Origin: Cenococcum geophilum 1.58 | Taxonomy: Eukaryota; Ascomycota; Dothideomycetes; Gloniales; Gloniaceae | Reading direction: 5' to 3' | Length of the DNA stretch: 64,000 nucleotides | NCBI GenBank assembly: GCA_001692895.1 | Contig: KV748195.1 | Location: forward strand, 1,860,001-1,924,000 | Shown here: positions 58,551 through 64,000 of the stretch, one piece after another | How positions within the stretch are numbered: position 1 is the first letter of the stretch | Layout of the letters: the number at the start of each line of letters is the position of its first letter | Position numbers and translations under genes: made by a program | Notes under the pieces: model-generated | Told to the model about the DNA's origin: nothing | Database searches by the model: none | The model's input: only the letters and a program-made list of their open reading frames with translations

Positions 58551-60350
58551 TTAATTACGGTGTTATATCCCGGCTAAAGGTACTTCTTAGGTTCCCAACT
58601 GTTATACGCCTAGGAGTATTCTTCCTAATAAACTAAAAATTCGCGCTTCTTCTAGCGCCATTTTTAGTCTAAAATATCTTCTACATTCCATTCTAGTTCC
58701 CTATTAATTTTGCTAGGTAGGGGCGGTTCCGTACTATCTCTTCTCTAGTATAGCTCTAGTAAGGAAACATAAAATATAGGATATATTAGATAAGATTTTG
58801 GTAATTCTAATTTATAGGCTTAGTTTTCTTTAGTTTTCTTAACTATTTTAAAGGGTCCGAGCTACTGGTAATCCAGCTTCTTCTTAATGCGTTTTATTCG
58901 GATATTTTTTATAAACAGTAAGACTTCGTCTCCTATCTTAAATTCTTTTAGCATATATTTTTTGTTATAGTACCTTTTTTGTATAGCCTAGGCGTCTAGT
59001 AAGTGCTTTTTAAGTTCCTCTCTGCGAATTCTTATTTACTTAATTCTTTTGGACGCCACTAGTGCCTCTCTTTTGGGAATAATATCCTTAATATTTTAGG
59101 GGTTATTTACTTTTACCCCAAACAATGCTTTATAAGGGGTTATTTTTATACTGCTATAGATGCTTATATTATACACGTGCTACGCTAAAGCTAACTACAA
59201 TATCTAATTATTCTGTTAATAATTAATATAGTAGCGGAGGTAGTGTTCCAATAACGTATTTAGACGCTCTATTTACCCGTCTATTTATAGGTAGAAGGTA
59301 GTACTTATTCTTCGCTATATTTTTAATAAGAGATAGAATAAAGACTAAAATGTACTATTAAATACGGTACCTCTATTAGATACAATTCCCCTTAGTATAC
59401 TAAATAAGAGCTACTGTTTTAAAAATAGGTCTACTAGTTTTACTACTATAATCGTTATTATAACAGCAAAGTATCCTAAAAACTTTGTATACCTGTCAAT
59501 AATTACTAGAATAGCGTTAGTAACCTTTCTAGTTCTTATCTTAGTAGGGGGTAAGCCTATAATAAAATCTATTATTAATTCTAATATAGGTCCCTACGGA
59601 ATAGGAAGTACTAATAACTTACTGTATAGGCGATGCCTAAATATCTATATCCTTTAGCATGTATTATACCTTAATATATAGTTCTTAACCTCTTTAAACA
59701 TTTTGTCCTAAAAGTATTTCCTTTAAACAGCCTTAAGGGTTCTGTTGGCACCGTAGTGACCCCTAAGAGGGTTATTATAGAAGACCTTTAGAATTTTATC
59801 TTAAATTACTTAGTCTTTTGGGATATATATAGCACCCTTAAAGCGTAATAGACCCTTTTAGTCTTACTGCTATAGCTTCTTAGTGACTCCGGTTAAGTTA
59901 GTCTCTACTATATCTTTCTACCTCTCCCTAGAGGCAAAGGCGTCCCTTTATTAAGCTTAAAGAAAAAGATCTTAAAAGGTTTTATATAGATTGCTTGCTT
60001 CCGTTTCGCCTACTGCTATTATAAACTTAAGGCATAGCACGAGACGTTTTAAACCATTAGTGCCAGTAAATTCTCCTGCTATTATATAGTATGCTATACT
60101 ACGGATAGGTATCTTACCTATCCCCCTTAGATCTAAGAACTCGCAGCTAATACGCCATTAAGTTAAAGGTGCCGCGACACCTTTAGCACATCCCGTAGAA
60201 TTTTCGCTAATTTTAGGGTACGCCAACTTTATAACGTCTGCTTAGTCTATAACCTAGTCTATAACTATATCCTACGGCTTTATAATTGTATTACTTCGTA
60301 GCTATATTACTAGGACCTCTACCCTATTGCGAAATTCTATAGTTCTAGGA
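58551..60350 (-). pseudogene. Element E integrase and chromodomain (relic)
   Basis: The chromodomain at about 58560-58700 reads EWNVEDILD, REFLVY and YNSWEPKKYL, with the aromatic-cage-type Trp retained. Upstream are the integrase C-terminal segment and core (58900-60300). RIP stops at Gln/Trp codons. Confidence 0.82.
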
Positions 60351-60499
60351 AAAGAGTCTTCTTTCTTTTTAAGTAAATTTTGTAATATGGGGATTATTTC
60401 CCCTATACTATCCTAGATTCTCCCTGTCTTATAATCCGGACGTCTTAATAACCTATTAGTAGGATTAATTTTTCCTAGGCGGTACGTAATCTTAAAATT

Positions 60500-62300
60500 A
60501 TACTATAATAGTGCCTCTACCCACCTAGCTTATTAACCGCTTAATACCTTTATAGTTATAAAGTATTCTAGGTTATTATAGTCTATAAGGACTTTAATAG
60601 GATAATTGCTTCCCATATAATAATATCGCCAGTGCTTTATTGCTGCGATTATCGCGAGTAGCTCCTAATTATGCGTTATATAACGCTACTTTATAGGGGT
60701 TATTTTCCTTAACTAAAACGCTATAGGATGCTATTTTCCGTCTTTTAATTAAGATATAATTGCCCCTAGGGCAAAGCTAGATGCATCTATTTTAAGGTAT
60801 ATACGTAGCTCCTAGTAGAAGTATATTAGGATAGGCGCTAATATAAACAAATCCTTTAACCGGTCTATAGCCTACTTAGTAGCTTCCCTAAATATAAAGG
60901 GTCCTAACTTCCTGCTATTCTTAGATCCTTTTAGTAAATTAGTAATTAGGAGTATTACTTATAAGTAGTAAACAATAAATATTCGGTAGAAGTTTGCCGT
61001 ACCTAAGAAAACCTATACTTCTCTAAATATTATAGAGTAGGGCCATTCCCTAATGGCGTCCACCCGACTTTTCTCTATTAATACTCTGTTAACGCTAATA
61101 ATAAAGCCTAAAAAATTAATGCTAGTAGTATAGAACGTGCACTTTTTTAGGTTTATATAGAGCTTGTATTCCCGTAGTCTTTCTAGTACTATTTATACGT
61201 GGTGCGTATATACTTTATAGTTATTAAAGTAAACTACAATGTTATTAAGGTAAACCATATATATCGTATTTAATAGGCCTAACAATGCCTTATTAATATA
61301 GGCCTGAAATATCGCTAGTGCGTTAGTAAGCCTAAATAGCATCACTAGGTACTTAAAGTGGCCGTACTGTGTTCGGAACGCCGTTTTCCACTTATCGCCG
61401 GCTTTAATCCGGATTTAATGGTATATATCTTTTAGATCCAATTTTGTAAATATCTTCGCGCCCAATAGCCTATTAATAAGCTCCCCTATTAAGGGTAACG
61501 GGTAGCAATTCTTTATAGTAATCTTATTTAGCGCCTGATAGTTAACACAGAGGCAAAGGATCCTATTTTTCTTAGGTATAAATATAATCGGCGCCCTTGC
61601 CGGGCTTATAGAGGGCTAAATCTATCCTCTCTAAAGATTGTCTACTATATATTAACGTAGTACCGCCAGCTTATTTTCTAATAGGTTATATAGCGGTCCA
61701 AAAGAAGGTTATTTGTCCCCTATATTTATCTTATGCTTAACTAATATAGGGTTAGGTAAGGTTTATGCAGCCTCTTTACTGGAAATATCCTCTAAGTCTG
61801 TATATTCCTATAGAATCTCTAATTCCTTAACTGCGTATAGCCGGACATCCAAAAATAAATATCCCGTGTCCCCGTTCTTAGTATTAAGAGTGGCATATAT
61901 GGTATATACCCACCCTTCTTCTTGCATATAGTTTAAGAAAGTCTCTTAATCTTTAACTATAATGCGTGGTTAAGACTTCTAATGTCGATATAAGGCTAAA
62001 GGCCAATTAATATCCGGATTGACTTAGTAAAGCTATGGGTATCCCAAAATAAGGTTATACCCCTTGATTTCTATGGCATAGAAGCGCATCTCCTGCGTGT
62101 CCTATAGACCATTGCGGTCCTAGCTAGCTACGGAAAAAGCCTATTCCCTATAGTATAGAATCCGGTAGCCTCTAATGCTTTAAATAGTGCGTACCTATAA
62201 GCCGCTAAGGTCCAAATCTAATTCTTTTACTAGTAATTAAGAAATAAACCCTATACTCGCGCCGCTATCTATAAGGCAGTCTTACGTTACCTATTTATTA
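60500..62300 (-). pseudogene. Element E protease, RT and RNase H (relic)
   Basis: The protease active site at 62255-62269 reads DSGAS and is intact, the only intact protease motif seen in the window. The RT catalytic motif at 61241-61252 reads YLNN. RT body 61000-61700, RNase H about 60550-60900. The plus-strand open frame at 61713-61931 is a shadow. Confidence 0.85.
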
Positions 62301-62399
62301 TTAACTTAAATAGAGATAGGAATAACTATATAGCAGTTTACTCCCTCTTTCTCTTACTAGCCTAGTATAAGGGAATAAAGATCTACTAGGCTGTCTCTT

Positions 62400-63546
62400 T
62401 TCCTAATTAGGCCGACTCTTACTTCTTCTACTAGTAAAAGCGGCTTATATAGCCCTTCTTACCGCAGTTATAATAGGTACATATCTCCCGGTTCCCCTTC
62501 TACGGATTAGGTCTCTGCCTATTATTATTTTAGGGTTAACCAGCGTTGCTCTGGGGCTGCAAGGCCTACTTACGTTGTCCTTCCGCAGAGCGGTTAGGTC
62601 GGAATCTACCCCTATTATTAAAGCTAGGTCTAGTCCTACACTCTTCATTATTAGCGTCTCGTTCCTTTCGCTTACCTAAATAGTCTCTTTTAGCACTCTT
62701 GATCCAAGTAGCTTTAGAGATAAGCTTTTCTTAAAAGGTAGGAATTTCGCCCTTCTCTTGTATAGCCTGTCGAATCTTAGGTTATAGCTTAGTAAGTAGC
62801 TAGTGAAGTTATATAGCGTTATCCTATAGATCTAAGTAGGGTATATTATCTTCTAGTTCTTCTAAATAGTTTATAAACTAAACCACAGTCTAACTATCCC
62901 GCTGTTTAGCGTCGTAGTATCGCTAGTTATAGTCCATCCCTTAATTAGTAGGGTCTTAGACCTAATCAACCAACTAGGTCCTAAGTTCGCTAAATTTAAG
63001 GGGTATAGTAAGTTTCTTCTCGTAGCGTGTCTATGAACTCTTAACGGTGCTATATAGGAAGGTAGAAGCAATTAGTATCTAATTATACTTATTAGAGTAA
63101 CGTTTTAGATCTAGCTAAAACTTGGTTTTATATTATTGGATAAAATAATTATAGTTCCGAAGACTATCACTATGGTACTTATTAGGTTCCTTTATATAGA
63201 ATTTAGGTTTTTCTAACGTCACAGTATAGTATAGCGTTACCCCTTTAAGTCCGCTTCGTATCTAGGGTATCTATACTTCCCCTAATTGTCCTTACAATTG
63301 TTCTTAGTAGTCTTAATATACTTATCTTAATTATATCTCCAACTCCTTTGTTTTTTATAGGGTCTCATATAGCGACCGCTCTAATGACTCCCCAGCGGTA
63401 ATTATTCCTAAGGGTCTTGCAAGGTTAGACGGACCAGCCGTGGCTTCTTTATAGGAAGAGGGAATACACTCCTCTAGGGAGACTCTTTAAGCCTCTTACG
63501 GTAAGGGCGTTACTTCGTGGGGTACAGGAGTATAGTTCGTTATCAT
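62400..63546 (-). pseudogene. Element E gag relic with zinc knuckle
   Basis: Starts at the minus-strand ATG 63544-63546 (MITNYTPVPHEV), 46 nt after the 5' LTR. It reads through a capsid-like region (YHSDSLRNYNYFIQQY near 63150-63190; WKDPTNxGMDYSQRYYDAK near 62910-62960) to a zinc knuckle at 62442-62478, Y-Y-N-C-G-K-K-G-Y-I-S-R, with first Cys and His as Tyr. Two minus-strand frames of 66-67 codons within are out of phase with gag. Confidence 0.8.
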
Positions 63547-63591
63547 TAATTAATAGCCGTACGTTCCTAACGGATTATAAGCAATTAGAAT

Positions 63592-63945
63592 TATAAGAGG
63601 CTAGCCTAACCGGAACGTATAATTATCTAATTAACAGTATTACTGGTAAGTAGAAAGTAAGTTAAAGGTAAATAGAAGGTAAGTTAAAGGTAGAATGAGT
63701 TTTATGTATTAAAGGACAAATGCTTCTAACCACTTCTATTCAGAGACTAATTACTAGTTCTTCTCTAGAGGAGAACCAGCTCCCTATATAATCTTTCTAA
63801 GACGCCAGCAAAACCCTTTACCCCTTATTTATCTAACCGTGTCTTCTGGGACGTAGATAGAACATAGGTAAGACCTCCTTCTAGAATATAGATAAGACCT
63901 CTTTCTGTCTCATCTAATATATACCTTCTAGGGAATTCCGTTACA
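63592..63945 (-). repeat. Element E 5' LTR (right copy)
   Basis: 354 bp, TATAAGAGGCTAGCC to ATTCCGTTACA. It has two copies of the 24-bp unit. It differs from the left LTR by numerous transitions in both directions. Confidence 0.93.
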
Positions 63946-63950
63946 CGCTT
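63946..63950. repeat. Target-site duplication of element E, right copy
   Basis: CGCTT, identical to 56178-56182. Confidence 0.93.
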
Positions 63951-64000
63951 TCTATACCATTCTTAATACGGAAGTAGACCGGAAATGTAACAAAAAGGAA
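63951..64000 (+). pseudogene. Element D2 integrase, continuation
   Basis: The reading frame of D2 integrase (zinc-binding N-terminal region) resumes after E and runs off the window edge. Confidence 0.65.

Larger units (their letters stand above)
56183..63945 (-). mobile_element. Complete chromodomain Ty3/gypsy element E nested in D2
   Basis: 7763 bp with LTRs of 378 and 354 bp and the perfect duplication CGCTT. The inverted ends are TGTAA...TTACA after allowing for RIP. Minus-strand order: gag (from 63546), protease, RT, RNase H, integrase, chromodomain, then about 2 kb of further sequence before the 3' LTR. Ambiguous bases at 58084-58145. Confidence 0.94.
49789..64000 (+). mobile_element. 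Gypsy element D2, inserted in D1, carrying two nested elements
   Basis: 5' LTR, gag, protease, RT, RNase H and the start of integrase on the plus strand, continuing past the window edge. Interrupted by a short LTR element (51047-52591, in gag) and by E (56183-63945, in the integrase zinc-binding region). After removal of both and one copy of each duplication the frame is continuous. Confidence 0.88.

Noticed and set aside
1..64000. tRNA or rRNA genes
   Set aside because: No cloverleaf or conserved rRNA segment noticed. A tRNA scan could not be run.

Overview
This window is a transposon graveyard from a filamentous ascomycete (Pezizomycotina). I find no intact gene, tRNA or rRNA. The sequence is AT-rich and TpA-rich, and CpA/TpG is almost absent while CpG survives. 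That is the signature of repeat-induced point mutation (RIP, CpA to TpA). In translated relics most stops sit at former Gln or Trp codons, Cys and His of zinc knuckles read as Tyr, and catalytic Asp reads as Asn. The organism cannot be named from this alone. All open frames over 60 codons are chance frames, or are out of frame with the relic they overlap.

Layout, left to right. (1) 1-12062: a minus-strand Ty3/gypsy element A (its 3' end lies outside the window) is split by a complete minus-strand gypsy element B (3552-11465, 421-bp LTRs, target duplication GTATC). (2) 12063-27350: unrecognised RIP-degraded DNA. It holds a complete minus-strand Ty1/copia element H (12929-21171, duplication TTCCC), which itself contains a 2.1-kb LINE-type retroposon (15871-17982, 13-bp duplication). 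The same stretch holds a palindromic terminal-inverted-repeat element around an assembly gap (23472-24189), a solo LTR (24465-24648) and an 81-bp tandem repeat (26894-27350). (3) 27351-34985: gypsy element I (B family, truncated), an LTR-like block, and a 3' piece of plus-strand gypsy J that is interrupted by a pogo/Tigger-type DNA transposon K (32328-34379, TA duplication). (4) 35685-44535: a plus-strand hAT transposon G, interrupted by complete gypsy element F (36136-42841, duplication CTAAA). F carries a 1.0-kb insert with a 15-bp duplication. (5) 44536-64000: gypsy C inserted in hAT G, D1 inserted in C, D2 inserted in D1. D2 carries both a short, unmutated LTR element (51047-52591, duplication ACCAA) and the complete chromodomain gypsy element E (56183-63945, duplication CGCTT).

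The right half is therefore a nest five levels deep: hAT, C, D1, D2, then E and the short LTR element. The nesting gives relative ages without a clock. RIP appears to have acted repeatedly: every reverse transcriptase I could read has lost its YxDD catalytic pair or had it deleted. The short LTR element, the LINE-type piece and the palindromic element keep many CpA/TpG sites, so they are younger, of low copy number, or escaped RIP. The most interesting unexplained objects are the short LTR element with its internal repeat grammar, the LINE-like piece with ORF1 but no reverse transcriptase, the 15-bp-duplication insert, the palindromic element, and roughly 2 kb of extra sequence between the chromodomain and the 3' LTR of element E.
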